Source: Solirubrobacterales bacterium
GTDB taxonomy: Bacteria > Actinomycetota > Thermoleophilia > Solirubrobacterales > 70-9
DNA length: 64,000 nucleotides
Assembly (NCBI GenBank): GCA_030152805.1
Contig: JASLIG010000082.1
Coordinates: forward strand, 15,083-79,082
Reading direction: 5' to 3'
The position numbers were made by a program, and so were the translations under genes. The notes under the pieces were generated by a model. The model saw only the letters and a list, made by a program, of their open reading frames with translations. It was not told the DNA's origin and did not search any database. The stretch's first letter is position 1, and each line of letters opens with the position of its first letter. Positions 9,807 through 18,463 of this stretch are shown here, one piece after another.

Positions 9807-11032
9807 GCCCACCGGCCGCGACCGCGGCGACTCGAGCGGGCGAGCGGGCGGTGCTGCTGATCGCGGTCCACAGCGCTGCCCCAGGTGGCGCCCAGGCAAT
9901 GGCCCTGGCCCAGGCCGAGCACTTCGCCGGGCGCTGCACGATCGTCTCCGCTGTCCCCGACGGCCCGCTGCGCGAGCGCTTCGCTGCCTGCGGCGCGCTC
10001 GTCGCGCCGGCCCCGTCGTTGCCCACCTGGGGGGTTTCGCCCTGGCGCTGGGCGCTCCAGCTTGCCCGCAGTTGCGCCGACGCCCTGCGCCTGGCGAGGA
10101 CGATTCGCCGTCACCGGGTGGACGCCGTGCTGACCAGCAGCACGGTGCTGTTGGCGCCGGTGCTCGCGGCCAGGCTCGCCGGGGTCCCGGCGTTCGCCCA
10201 CGCGCGCGAGTGGCCGACGAGCCGCTCCGGTGAAGCCGTGTTCGCCCTGCAGCGGCGCTGCGCCGACGTCGTGGTGGCGATCTCCGCCGGCGTCGCGGCG
10301 AGGTTTGCCGGCCGCGGTCGAGCCCGCGTGATCCGCATCGCGGACGGGATACCGGCTAGAACGGGCACGAGCGTTCCGAGTGCCCTCGGGGAACCGCTGC
10401 GACTCTGCGTGATCGGCAGCCTCACCGGCGGCGACGGCAAGGGGCAGCACCGGGCAGTGGAGACGCTTGCCCTGCTGGGCGAGCGCGGGATCGACGCGCG
10501 GCTCAGCGTCGTCGGACCGATCCTCGATCAAGCCTACGCCGAGCGCGTGCGCAGCACCGCCCGCGAGCGCGGGGTTGACGACCGTGTTGAACTGACCGGC
10601 CCGGTGGACGACGTACCGGCCCTGCTGGGCGAGCACGACGCGCTGCTCTTCTGCTCGAGCCAGGGCGCCGACGTGACCCCATTGGTGCTGATGGAGGCGC
10701 TGACCGAGCTGCGCCCGGTCGTCGCCACGGACGTGGGCAGCGTCGCCGAGGTCCTGCAAGGGGACTGCGGCGCCGTCGTCCCCGCGGGCGATCCGGACGC
10801 GATGGCGGCTGCGGTCGCCGCCCTCCTCGCCGATCCCGAGCGGGCGAGAGAACAGGCTCGGCGCGGTGCCGAGCGGGTGCGTTCCCACTACGACCGCGAG
10901 GCGGGGCTCGAGCAACTTTGGCGTGAGATCGTCGCCGAATGGGGCGCTCGCACCACCGCACAAGTTCCTCCGTCTTTCATCCGTTTCTCAGACGGTCGCC
11001 ACGGTGATCCGATGGCACAAGTCGACCGCTAG
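9803..11032 (+). CDS. Glycosyltransferase, GT4 family (GT-B fold)
   Basis: The 409-residue GTG-started protein has an N-terminal Rossmann half opening with VLLIAVHSAAPGGAQAMAL, where the glycine-rich GGAQ loop is typical of GT4 acceptor domains. The C-terminal half contains LRLCVIGSLTGGDGKGQH and then ADVTPLVLMEALTELRPVV, the usual nucleotide-sugar site with a variant EX7E element. It lacks a signal peptide or membrane helix and should act at the cytoplasmic face. It overlaps the upstream membrane protein by 4 bp and precedes the Wzz-like gene by 6 bp. Donor and acceptor cannot be read from the sequence. Confidence 0.82.
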   Translation: MSPPAATAATRAGERAVLLIAVHSAAPGGAQAMALAQAEHFAGRCTIVSAVPDGPLRERFAACGALVAPAPSLPTWGVSPWRWALQLARSCADALRLARTIRRHRVDAVLTSSTVLLAPVLAARLAGVPAFAHAREWPTSRSGEAVFALQRRCADVVVAISAGVAARFAGRGRARVIRIADGIPARTGTSVPSALGEPLRLCVIGSLTGGDGKGQHRAVETLALLGERGIDARLSVVGPILDQAYAERVRSTARERGVDDRVELTGPVDDVPALLGEHDALLFCSSQGADVTPLVLMEALTELRPVVATDVGSVAEVLQGDCGAVVPAGDPDAMAAAVAALLADPERAREQARRGAERVRSHYDREAGLEQLWREIVAEWGARTTAQVPPSFIRFSDGRHGDPMAQVDR

Positions 11033-11038
11033 GACTGC

Positions 11039-11896
11039 GTGAACTTCATCTACTTCCTCAAAGAGCTCTGGCAACGGCGACTCGCCGTTCTCATCGCCGC
11101 GATCGCCTCGGCGCTGATCGCGGTGCTCGTCGTCTACAACGTCGGCTTCTCGCCACCCGCGCTCGCCAAGCGCGACCACGTCGAAGCTCGCGGTTCGATC
11201 GAGATCCTGATCGACTCGGCGAAGTCCCCGATCGCAGACGTCGGCCGCAACCTCGAACCGCTGACGGCGCGAGCCGGCGTCTTCGCCCGCTATATCGCGG
11301 GCGGTAACGTGATCGCGCGGATTGGCAAGGCAACGGGCATTCCCGCCAAGCAGATCGAAGTGGCGGGGCCGGTGCCGCTGCCCGGCGAGGCGATCGGCGC
11401 CGCGGCACCACCGGCAAAACTGCTGCCATACGGCATCGAAATCCTTCAGCGTGACGAGTTGCCGATCGTCAGCGTCGAAACCCGCGCGCCGACGGTCTCC
11501 GAGGCACGCGATCTCGCCGCCGCCGCACCGGCGGCGATCCGCGGGATCGTCACCGGCATCCAGGAGCAGCAGCGCGTCCCAGAGTCGAAGCGCGTGACCT
11601 TCCGGGTGCTCGGCCCGGCTCAAGCCGACGTCGCCACCGAAGCCCACGGCGCCAAGGTCGCCGCGGGGATCTTCATCGCGATCTTCGCCCTTGGAATCCT
11701 GCTGATCCTCGGCCTGCCGCGACTGGTCGACGCCTGGCACGCGACCGAGGCCGAGCCGCCCGCGCAAGATCAGTTCGGGATCCCGCGCATCCCTCCGTCT
11801 CTGCCGGACGACCCGGCCGCCCCACCTGCCCTCGCCCCCGCCGAGGCCATCGCTGAGCGAGCGCAGTTGGAGATGCGCCGCGGCGGCGATGTCTGA
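11039..11896 (+). CDS. Wzz-like chain-length/polysaccharide co-polymerase protein (copy 1)
   Basis: The 285-residue protein starts at GTG. It has one membrane helix near residues 16-36 (RLAVLIAAIASALIAVLVVY), a long extracytoplasmic domain, a second helix near 205-227 and a short proline-rich cytoplasmic tail. This is the topology of Wzz/CapA-type co-polymerases, although sequence similarity to the classical family is weak and no kinase domain is fused. The product resembles the protein at 15253-16089 in layout (SVG/NVG-F-PP after helix 1; ETRAPT/AQAPT in the ectodomain). It overlaps the following flippase gene by 8 bp, which fits a role in chain assembly and export. Confidence 0.62.
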   Translation: MNFIYFLKELWQRRLAVLIAAIASALIAVLVVYNVGFSPPALAKRDHVEARGSIEILIDSAKSPIADVGRNLEPLTARAGVFARYIAGGNVIARIGKATGIPAKQIEVAGPVPLPGEAIGAAAPPAKLLPYGIEILQRDELPIVSVETRAPTVSEARDLAAAAPAAIRGIVTGIQEQQRVPESKRVTFRVLGPAQADVATEAHGAKVAAGIFIAIFALGILLILGLPRLVDAWHATEAEPPAQDQFGIPRIPPSLPDDPAAPPALAPAEAIAERAQLEMRRGGDV

Positions 11897-13442
11897 CGAG
11901 TCACAGGTCTCGCGCAGCGAGCTTCGCGAGGCGACGCTCGAGGGCGTGCGCTGGATCTCAGCGACCCGGCTCGCCTTCGAGGTCGTCGCCGTCGCCGGTG
12001 CGGTCGTGCTGGCCCACCTCGTGCCGCCGGCCGCCTACGGACGCTTCGCGATCGCCCTCGTCATCCCCGAGATCGCGCTCTCGCTGGTGAACGAGGGGCT
12101 CGGCACCCCCTTGGTGCGCCACCACAGCCCAACCTCCCGGCACACCGAGGGCACGATGGCGATCGGCGTGGTCGGTGGGCTGGTCCTGACCGCGCTGACG
12201 TACTTCGCAGCGCCGCTGGTCGCCGCGCCGCTGTTCGGTGCGGCGACGGCCGAGCTGATCCAGCTCTACTCGCCGGTGTTCACGATCGCCGGGGTGATGA
12301 TCGTGCCGCTCGCGATGCTCCAGCGGCGGCTCGAGTTCAATCGGATCGGCATCTCCGAAGTGGTCTCCGCAGCTGTCACCACGGTGACCTCGATTGCGCT
12401 CGCCTTGCTTGGCCTCGACGCAGAGGCCTTCGTGCTCGGCAGCCTCGCCGGCATCTTTGCCTGGGCGACCGTGCTGCTGCTCTTCGCCGGCGCCACGCCG
12501 CTGCCTTTCTGGCGCGGCGCCGAGATCAGGGAGATCGCGGCGACAGGGGTCCCGGCCGCTGGTGCCGGCCTGGCCGGCATCGGCAGCCGCAACGTCGACT
12601 ACGCGATCCTCGGAGCCCGGCTCGCGCCCGCCCAGGTGGGCTTCTACTACCGCGCCTTCACGCTGGGGGTCGAATATGAGCGCAAGGTCAGCGGCATCGT
12701 CTCGCGCATCGCCTTCCCGGTCTACTCGCGGACCAAGGACATGTTCCACCTGCGTTCCGTGCGGCAGCGGATCGTGCGGCTGAACGCGACGCTGATCTTC
12801 CCGCTGATGGTCTTCTTCATCGTCGTCGCGCCGGTTCTGGTGCCGTGGCTCTTCGGTGCGCGCTGGGAGCCGGCGGTCGTGCTCGCCCAGATCCTCGCCG
12901 TGGCGGGAATGGCGGGAACCCTGAAGAACACGATCGATCCGCTCGTCCTCGCCGCGGGCCGGCCGCGCTCGTTGATGGTGTTCAACGTCTGCGAAGTCCT
13001 CCTCTATGCCGGCATGCTCTTCCTCGTCTCCGCGGGTGGCGACCTGGTCGTAGTCTGCGCCGCGGTCGCGGCGTTCCGGGTCGCGAGCTTGATCGGCTCC
13101 TACGCGTTCCTGCTCGGCCCCGTCCTCGAAAGCTCGCTCGTCGAGCTGCTCGACGACGCCGGCCCGGCGCTGCTCGCCTGCCTCGCCCTCGCCGCCGCGG
13201 CGCTGCCCGTGCGCATCTTCCTCGCCGCCGCGACCGTGCCGCTGCTGGCCGCCTGCGCGGTGGCCGGGTTCGCCGCCTACGGTCTGGTGCTGCGCCTGGT
13301 CAGCCCCGCCTCCTGGAACGACCTGGTACTGATCGCCCGGCGCTTGGTTCCTAAGCTCGGCGCCCGGTCTCAGCGGCCGATGGCGATCAACGGCGAGCTG
13401 GCCGTCGGCATGCCCGCCGCCGCCTCGGGCGGCGGCGAATAG
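11889..13442 (+). CDS. Polysaccharide flippase, Wzx/MOP family
   Basis: The 517-residue polytopic protein has about 12-14 predicted helices. It contains family-typical stretches such as VPPAAYGRFAIALVIPEIALSLVNEGLG near the N-terminus and YYRAFTLGVEYERKVSGIVSRIAFPVYSR in the middle, as in MOP-superfamily lipopolysaccharide flippases that move undecaprenyl-linked repeat units across the membrane. The start overlaps the Wzz-like gene by 8 bp. Its last 73 bp overlap the convergent methyltransferase gene; the overlapped C-terminal tail is Gly/Ala-rich and probably dispensable. Confidence 0.85.
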   Translation: MSDESQVSRSELREATLEGVRWISATRLAFEVVAVAGAVVLAHLVPPAAYGRFAIALVIPEIALSLVNEGLGTPLVRHHSPTSRHTEGTMAIGVVGGLVLTALTYFAAPLVAAPLFGAATAELIQLYSPVFTIAGVMIVPLAMLQRRLEFNRIGISEVVSAAVTTVTSIALALLGLDAEAFVLGSLAGIFAWATVLLLFAGATPLPFWRGAEIREIAATGVPAAGAGLAGIGSRNVDYAILGARLAPAQVGFYYRAFTLGVEYERKVSGIVSRIAFPVYSRTKDMFHLRSVRQRIVRLNATLIFPLMVFFIVVAPVLVPWLFGARWEPAVVLAQILAVAGMAGTLKNTIDPLVLAAGRPRSLMVFNVCEVLLYAGMLFLVSAGGDLVVVCAAVAAFRVASLIGSYAFLLGPVLESSLVELLDDAGPALLACLALAAAALPVRIFLAAATVPLLAACAVAGFAAYGLVLRLVSPASWNDLVLIARRLVPKLGARSQRPMAINGELAVGMPAAASGGGE

Positions 13443-14188
13443 GCCTTGCGAGCGATCACGATGAACTCGTGGTTGTTGGTCTCGGTCGCGACGACCTCGA
13501 AGGGCAGTCCGTAGGCCTCCCGGCTGCGCAGGATCAGGGCCAGGAACGAATTCAGGGTGAAGGTGTGAAAGTGGATCGAGTAATCCTGGGATTCGAGGGC
13601 TGCCGCATGGCCTGAGACCTCGTCCTCGGGGACCTTGATCGCGAAACGCGACCATTCCTCGTAGTGCTGGGCGCGGGAGTCCGCCGGCCCCTGCTCGTGA
13701 TCGAGCAGGAGGTGCTCGAGCGAGGTCTCCTCGCGATCGCGGTCGAAATCCGTGCGGCGCCGGTCGGGCGCCGCGAGGTAGAGGATTCCTCCCTCGCGCA
13801 GCACCCTTGCGTGGGCCAGCAGGGCCCCGATCGGGTCCTGGCAGTGCTCGATCAGGTGGTTGACGACGACGAAGTCCATCGAGTCCGAGGGCACGGAGGC
13901 GAGCGCCTCACCGTCGTCGATGAAGTCCGGGGTGACGAGGTCATACTCGTTCAGCTCCGGGTAGTGGGCGCGGAGTTCCTCGACGCCCATCCGGTCGACG
14001 TAGCGGGCGCGGGCGCCGCGCGGCAAGGCCAGTGGCAAGTGCAGCGCTCCGACCTCGAGCCCGTCGCCCTGCAGGTAGCGCCCAGCCAAGTGGCGGCGGA
14101 CGGCCACATGGCGGCGCTCGGAGGCGAATATGACGCGCCGGGTGGCGTCCTTCGCGCGCCTCACCTTTCGCCGCAGCGTGGTGTGCAT
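13370..14188 (-). CDS. Class I SAM-dependent methyltransferase
   Basis: I take the ATG at 14188 (MHTTLRRKVRR, about 272 residues). A longer frame begins at 14230, but that would run further toward the divergent glycosyltransferase. The fold is supported by GDGLEVGALHLPL (motif I region), DFVVVNHLIEHCQDPIGAL and LREGGILYLAAPD, the pattern of Methyltransf_11-type enzymes often found in glycan clusters. The product may methylate a sugar or a glycolipid; the substrate is unknown. It is the only minus-strand gene inside the cluster, and its C-terminal codons overlap the flippase gene by 73 bp. Confidence 0.75.
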   Translation of the reverse strand: MHTTLRRKVRRAKDATRRVIFASERRHVAVRRHLAGRYLQGDGLEVGALHLPLALPRGARARYVDRMGVEELRAHYPELNEYDLVTPDFIDDGEALASVPSDSMDFVVVNHLIEHCQDPIGALLAHARVLREGGILYLAAPDRRRTDFDRDREETSLEHLLLDHEQGPADSRAQHYEEWSRFAIKVPEDEVSGHAAALESQDYSIHFHTFTLNSFLALILRSREAYGLPFEVVATETNNHEFIVIARKAYSPPPEAAAGMPTASSPLIAIGR

Positions 14189-14262
14189 GCTGAGACAACG
14201 TTGTGCCCGCTTCGGCGCTTTCGCGCGCAAGCGCGGCGGCCCGACGCTCGTTTCTCGGTCGG

Positions 14263-15189
14263 ATGTCCGAACACCGCCTGCTGATCATCACCCCGGTGCG
14301 CAACGAGGCCGCCCACATCGAGTGGGTGGCCCGCGGCCTGGCCGAACAGAGGCGGCGGCCCGAGCACTGGTTGGTCGTCGACGACGGCTCCGACGACGAG
14401 ACGCCGGAGATCCTCCGGCGTCTCTGCACCGAACTCGACTTCATGCGCGTCGTCTCGACCCCGCCCGGCTTCACCGCCCAGGCGAGCGACCGGCTCGCGG
14501 TTGCCGCCGCCCCGCGCGCCTTCAACTACGGGCTGCACACGATCGATCCCCGCGACCTCTCGCTCTTCACCCACATCGGCAAGCTCGACGGCGACGTCGA
14601 GCTGCGCCCCGACTACTTCGCCGCGATCCTCGCCGAGTTCGACCGCAACCCGGCGCTCGGCATCGCCGGCGGCGTCGTGCTGGAGAAGCACGACGGCGAG
14701 TGGGGGCCAACCGCCAGCGCCCGCGAGCACGTGCGCGGCGCGCTCAAGCTCTACACCCGCGAGTGCTTCGACACGATCGGCGGCGTTTGGGAGCGGCTTG
14801 GTTGGGACGGGATCGACGAGGTGGCGGCCCGCATGCACGGGTTCGAGACCCGCTCCTTCGACCACGCTGAGGCGCTGCACTACAGGCACACCGGCAGCGC
14901 CGACGGTCGCCTGCGCGGCCACGTGCGCTGGGGGGAAGCCCACTGGATCCTGCGGCACGGCCTGCCCTGGACGCTGGCGCGGGCCGGCAAGGTCGCATGG
15001 GTAAAGCCCCGCGGCGCCTCCGGGGCCGCCTACCTCTACGGCTACGGGCGGGCCGCCGTGCGCCGGGTCCCGCGCGTCGATATCGAGGGCTACAGGAGGT
15101 TCGTCCGCGCCGAGCAGCACCGCCGCATCCTCGAGCGCCTGCGCCGGACGACACCGCCCCGGCGCCCGATCGCCCCCTCGGGGGGATGA
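14263..15189 (+). CDS. Glycosyltransferase family 2
   Basis: The ATG at 14263 gives MSEHRLLIITPVRNEAAHIE, about 308 residues. An upstream in-frame ATG at 14203 would add a basic tail with no homology. Family marks are NEAAHIEWVARGL, VDDGSDDETPEIL and KLDGDVELRPDYF, whose D-G-D supplies the metal and nucleotide-sugar site. A soluble inverting transferase acting on a lipid-linked glycan at the inner membrane face is likely. It diverges from the methyltransferase gene across about 74 bp. Confidence 0.85.
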   Translation: MSEHRLLIITPVRNEAAHIEWVARGLAEQRRRPEHWLVVDDGSDDETPEILRRLCTELDFMRVVSTPPGFTAQASDRLAVAAAPRAFNYGLHTIDPRDLSLFTHIGKLDGDVELRPDYFAAILAEFDRNPALGIAGGVVLEKHDGEWGPTASAREHVRGALKLYTRECFDTIGGVWERLGWDGIDEVAARMHGFETRSFDHAEALHYRHTGSADGRLRGHVRWGEAHWILRHGLPWTLARAGKVAWVKPRGASGAAYLYGYGRAAVRRVPRVDIEGYRRFVRAEQHRRILERLRRTTPPRRPIAPSGG

Positions 15190-15252
15190 AAGAAGGCCAC
15201 TGCGCGAGTCGTTCCTAGTTCGCGGTGTGCAAGCCACGCCGAGCCTCACACC

Positions 15253-16089
15253 ATGGAACTGGCGCGAACCCTCAAGACCCTCTGGATCCGGCGTCGCCTG
15301 GTCGCCCTCGGCGCGCTGATCGCGGCGCTCGCCGCCCTGCTCAGCGTCTACAGCGTCGGGCTGTTCCCACCGTCATTGAACAGCCGCACGAACGTCTTCG
15401 CCACCGCCTCGACCCAGCTGCTGGTCGATACCCCAGATTCCGCCTTCGCCGACCTCGCCAACGACCTGACGCCGCTGGAGACCCGCGCCAGCGTCTTCGC
15501 CCGCTTCTTGGCGAGCCCGGCCTCGCTGCAGCTGATCGCCCGCGAAGCCCACGTGCCGCTCGAGTCGATCGAGGCGCAGGGGCCCTACGACATCAACCTG
15601 CCGGTGATCCAGCAGGAGCCGACCGCCGGCCAGCGCAGCTCCCAGATCATCGGTGAGGGCGCCCTCTACCGGCTTCGCTTCGAGAACAACCCGGTGCTGC
15701 CGATCGTCTCGATCTTCGCCCAGGCGCCGACGAAAGCCGAGGCGATCGCCCTTGCCGACGCGGCGCCCCGCGCTCTGCGCCGCTACATCGACCAGATCCA
15801 AACCGAGCAGGACACCCCGCCCGACCGCCGCGTGACGATTCGCAAGCTCGGCGACGCGACCGGCGGCGTGGTCAACGAGGGCGCCAACCTGCAGATCGCC
15901 CTGCTCGTCTTCGTCGTCGTCTTCGGCGCCTGGTGCATGCTGCTGATCCCCGCCCAAACGATCGCGCGCGGCTGGCGCGAGGCGAACGCCTACGGCGCCA
16001 GCTCCAACGGCGGCTCCCGGGCGGCGGACTACGAGCACGAGCCACAGCGGGGGTTCGGCTACCCGGGCGAGCACGAGCGGGTGCGCTGA
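15253..16089 (+). CDS. Wzz-like chain-length protein (copy 2)
   Basis: The 278-residue protein has the same plan as the one at 11039-11896: helix near residues 17-38 (LVALGALIAALAALLSVYSV), extracytoplasmic domain with ALADAAPRALRRYIDQIQ, second helix near 216-236, and a short Gly/Ser-rich tail. No tyrosine-kinase domain is attached. The stop codon overlaps the ATG of the polymerase gene (TGATG), so the co-polymerase and polymerase are translationally coupled, as expected for Wzz and Wzy partners. The two copies may work as a pair or on different polymers. Confidence 0.62.
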   Translation: MELARTLKTLWIRRRLVALGALIAALAALLSVYSVGLFPPSLNSRTNVFATASTQLLVDTPDSAFADLANDLTPLETRASVFARFLASPASLQLIAREAHVPLESIEAQGPYDINLPVIQQEPTAGQRSSQIIGEGALYRLRFENNPVLPIVSIFAQAPTKAEAIALADAAPRALRRYIDQIQTEQDTPPDRRVTIRKLGDATGGVVNEGANLQIALLVFVVVFGAWCMLLIPAQTIARGWREANAYGASSNGGSRAADYEHEPQRGFGYPGEHERVR

Positions 16090-17474
16090 TGCGGGCGCCG
16101 TCCCGGCCCGCGCCGATCGGGGACGACGCCTGGCCGCGCACGCGGCGCCCGCTGCCCTGGCTGTTCGCGGGCCTGCTGGTGATGATCTTCCTCGTTCCCT
16201 TCGACGCGATCCACCTCGACGTCGCCCTGCCGTTCAGCTCGAACCTCGACCGTTTCATGGTGATGGCGATCGTCGCCGTCTGGGCGATCGGGGCGGCGGT
16301 GGGGCGCAAGGAGGCGGTCGAACGCCTGCGACCGGCGGGCTGGGCGGTCGGGATGATCGCCTTCCTGCTCGTCGCCGTGGCCAGTATCGCCTTCAACGTC
16401 GAGCGGATCACCAACCTCGGCGAGTGGAAAGACGCCCAGAACCATCTCGCCGTGCTCTTCTCACTGGGCGCGGTCTTCGCGGTGGTGACGCTGAACCTGC
16501 GCGCGGCCGAGCTGCGCCCGTTCTCGATCCTGATCGTGGTGCTCGCCGTGATCACGGCAACCGGGACGATCTACGAGAAGAAGACCGGCTACAACGTCTT
16601 CTACGAAACCTCGGCGGCCGTCTTCTCGCCGATCGCCACGGTCGAACCGTCGCCGACCGACGTCAACCCCGACCCGACCACGACGCCGCGGCCGACGATC
16701 ACCGGCCCGACCCGGCACGCGCTCTCGGTGACCTCGATCCTCGGCATGGCGCTGCCGTTCGCGGTCGTGCTGGCGGCGATCGGCGCCGATCGTCGCCGGC
16801 GCCTCCTCTGGGGCCTCGCCGCCTGCGTGATCATCGCCGGGGCGCTGATAACACAGCGAAAGTCGGGGGCCGTCGTGCCCGCGATGGCGCTCCTCGTCCT
16901 GTTCGTCCTGCGCCCGCGCCAGCTGCTCAGGCTGGCCCCGTTTGGCATCGTCGCGCTGGCGATCGCGCTGGCGATCGCGCCGGGGATCTTCAGCACGGTC
17001 CGCGAGCTCGGCCAGACCTCGAACCAGGACTCCACCGAGGGGCGAACCTCCGACTACCCGGCGGTGACGCCCGACATCCTCACCAGGCCGATCCTCGGGC
17101 GCGGCTTCGGCACGCTCGACTCCGAACGCGTCGACACCTACCGGATCTTCGACAACGAGTACCTGGGGCAGCTCTTCCAGGTCGGCGCCCTCGGCCTGCT
17201 CGCCTTCATCGCGATGATCGTGACGCCGCTGTTCGTGGCGCGCTCGGTGTTGCGCTCCGACGACCCGGTCCGCGGACCGCCGGCGCTCGCCGCCGGCGCG
17301 GCCTGCCTCGCCTTCGGCGTGGCCTGCGCGCTCTACGACATCCTCACCTTCCCGCAGGCGCCCTACCTGTTCCTCTTCATGGCGGCGATGTGCACCTGCG
17401 CGGCCTCGGTCGAAGTCCCGGCCGGGTGGACGGCGCAGGCACCCGCCTTCATGCGCCGGGCGGTGCCGGCGTGA
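16089..17474 (+). CDS. O-antigen ligase/polymerase-like membrane protein (Wzy/WaaL type)
   Basis: The 461-residue protein begins at ATG 16089. About ten to twelve membrane helices and one large extracytoplasmic loop (after YEKKTGYNVFYETSAAVF, rich in Pro and Thr) match the O-antigen ligase/polymerase family. A later segment GRTSDYPAVTPDILTRPILG followed by GFGTLDSERVDTYRIFDNEY resembles the conserved family region with the RxxxW/H-P-GxG pattern. It probably polymerises or ligates undecaprenyl-linked glycan units. The next gene starts in its stop codon (GTGA). Confidence 0.8.
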   Translation: MRAPSRPAPIGDDAWPRTRRPLPWLFAGLLVMIFLVPFDAIHLDVALPFSSNLDRFMVMAIVAVWAIGAAVGRKEAVERLRPAGWAVGMIAFLLVAVASIAFNVERITNLGEWKDAQNHLAVLFSLGAVFAVVTLNLRAAELRPFSILIVVLAVITATGTIYEKKTGYNVFYETSAAVFSPIATVEPSPTDVNPDPTTTPRPTITGPTRHALSVTSILGMALPFAVVLAAIGADRRRRLLWGLAACVIIAGALITQRKSGAVVPAMALLVLFVLRPRQLLRLAPFGIVALAIALAIAPGIFSTVRELGQTSNQDSTEGRTSDYPAVTPDILTRPILGRGFGTLDSERVDTYRIFDNEYLGQLFQVGALGLLAFIAMIVTPLFVARSVLRSDDPVRGPPALAAGAACLAFGVACALYDILTFPQAPYLFLFMAAMCTCAASVEVPAGWTAQAPAFMRRAVPA

Positions 17475-18460
17475 GCGAGGCAAGGCCCGACTTGAGCTTC
17501 GTGATCGTCACCCACAACGGTCGCGAGATGGCGCTGCGCACACTGCGCTCGGCCCGCGCCTCGCTGGGCGATCTGGAGGCCGAGTGGATCGTCGCCGACA
17601 GCGCCTCGAGCGACGGAACGCCGGAGGCGATCGAGCGCGAGTTCGGCGACGTCGAAGTGCTCCGCGTCCCGAACCGCGGCTTCGCCGCCGCCAACAACGT
17701 CGGCATCGCCTGGGCGCAGGGCCGCTACGTCCTCCTGCTCAACCCCGACGTCGAGGTCGCCGAGGGCAGCTTCGCAGGGCTGGTCGAGGCGCTCGATTCG
17801 CGGCCCGACGTCGGCATCGCCAGCGTGATCCAGCGCGGCTCCGACGGCGAGCTGCAGTTCTCGATGCGCCGCTTCCCATCGCCCGGCAGGGACCTCGGCG
17901 AGTCGCTCTTCGCCGCCCACTGGCCGATCTTCAGGTCCCTGCAGGAGCTCGACGTGCGGGCCGAGCGCTACCGCTTCGAGACCTCGACCGACTGGGCCGT
18001 CGGCGCCTTCCTCTGCGCGCGCGCCGAGGCAATCGCCTCTATCGGTCCGATGGACGAGCGCTTCTTTCTCTACTCGGAGGAGATCGACTGGTGCCTGCGG
18101 GCCCACCAGGCCGGCTGGGACGTGCGCCACCTGCCGGTGATGACGGTCACCCACCACGCCGGCCGCCGCGATCGCGGTGACCTGATGGCCCAGCTCGCCC
18201 ACTCGCGCTCGCTCTTTGCCCGCAAGCACCACGGCGGGCTCGAAGCGCTCGGCATCCATGCCGCGCTCGCCCTTGGCCACGTGCTGCGGATCGCGCTGCG
18301 TGTCCCGCGGGTGCCGTTCGACGCCGCCGCACGGACGCGGATCGGCGCCGAGACCAGGGCGCTACGCGTCCTGCTCGGTCTTGGCCGGCCGCCGCTGCGG
18401 GCCGAGCCGCCCCCGCGGCCGAGCGACTCGCCCGCCGCCGTCCTCGACGAAGCGAGGTAG
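17471..18460 (+). CDS. Glycosyltransferase family 2, rhamnosyltransferase (WbbL)-like
   Basis: The start is GTG 17471, overlapping the polymerase stop by 4 bp, giving 329 residues. VSEARPDLSFVIVTHNGREM opens the GT2 fold. NRGFAAANNVGIAWAQGRY and LLLNPDVEV (D-V-E as DXD equivalent) form the donor site, and DERFFLYSEEIDWCLRAHQAGW is the signature of WbbL-type rhamnosyltransferases. A role in building the repeat unit is likely; the sugar is inferred only from family resemblance. Its TAG is 3 bp before the proposed ATC start of asnB. Confidence 0.85.
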   Translation: MSEARPDLSFVIVTHNGREMALRTLRSARASLGDLEAEWIVADSASSDGTPEAIEREFGDVEVLRVPNRGFAAANNVGIAWAQGRYVLLLNPDVEVAEGSFAGLVEALDSRPDVGIASVIQRGSDGELQFSMRRFPSPGRDLGESLFAAHWPIFRSLQELDVRAERYRFETSTDWAVGAFLCARAEAIASIGPMDERFFLYSEEIDWCLRAHQAGWDVRHLPVMTVTHHAGRRDRGDLMAQLAHSRSLFARKHHGGLEALGIHAALALGHVLRIALRVPRVPFDAAARTRIGAETRALRVLLGLGRPPLRAEPPPRPSDSPAAVLDEAR

Positions 18461-18463
18461 ACC

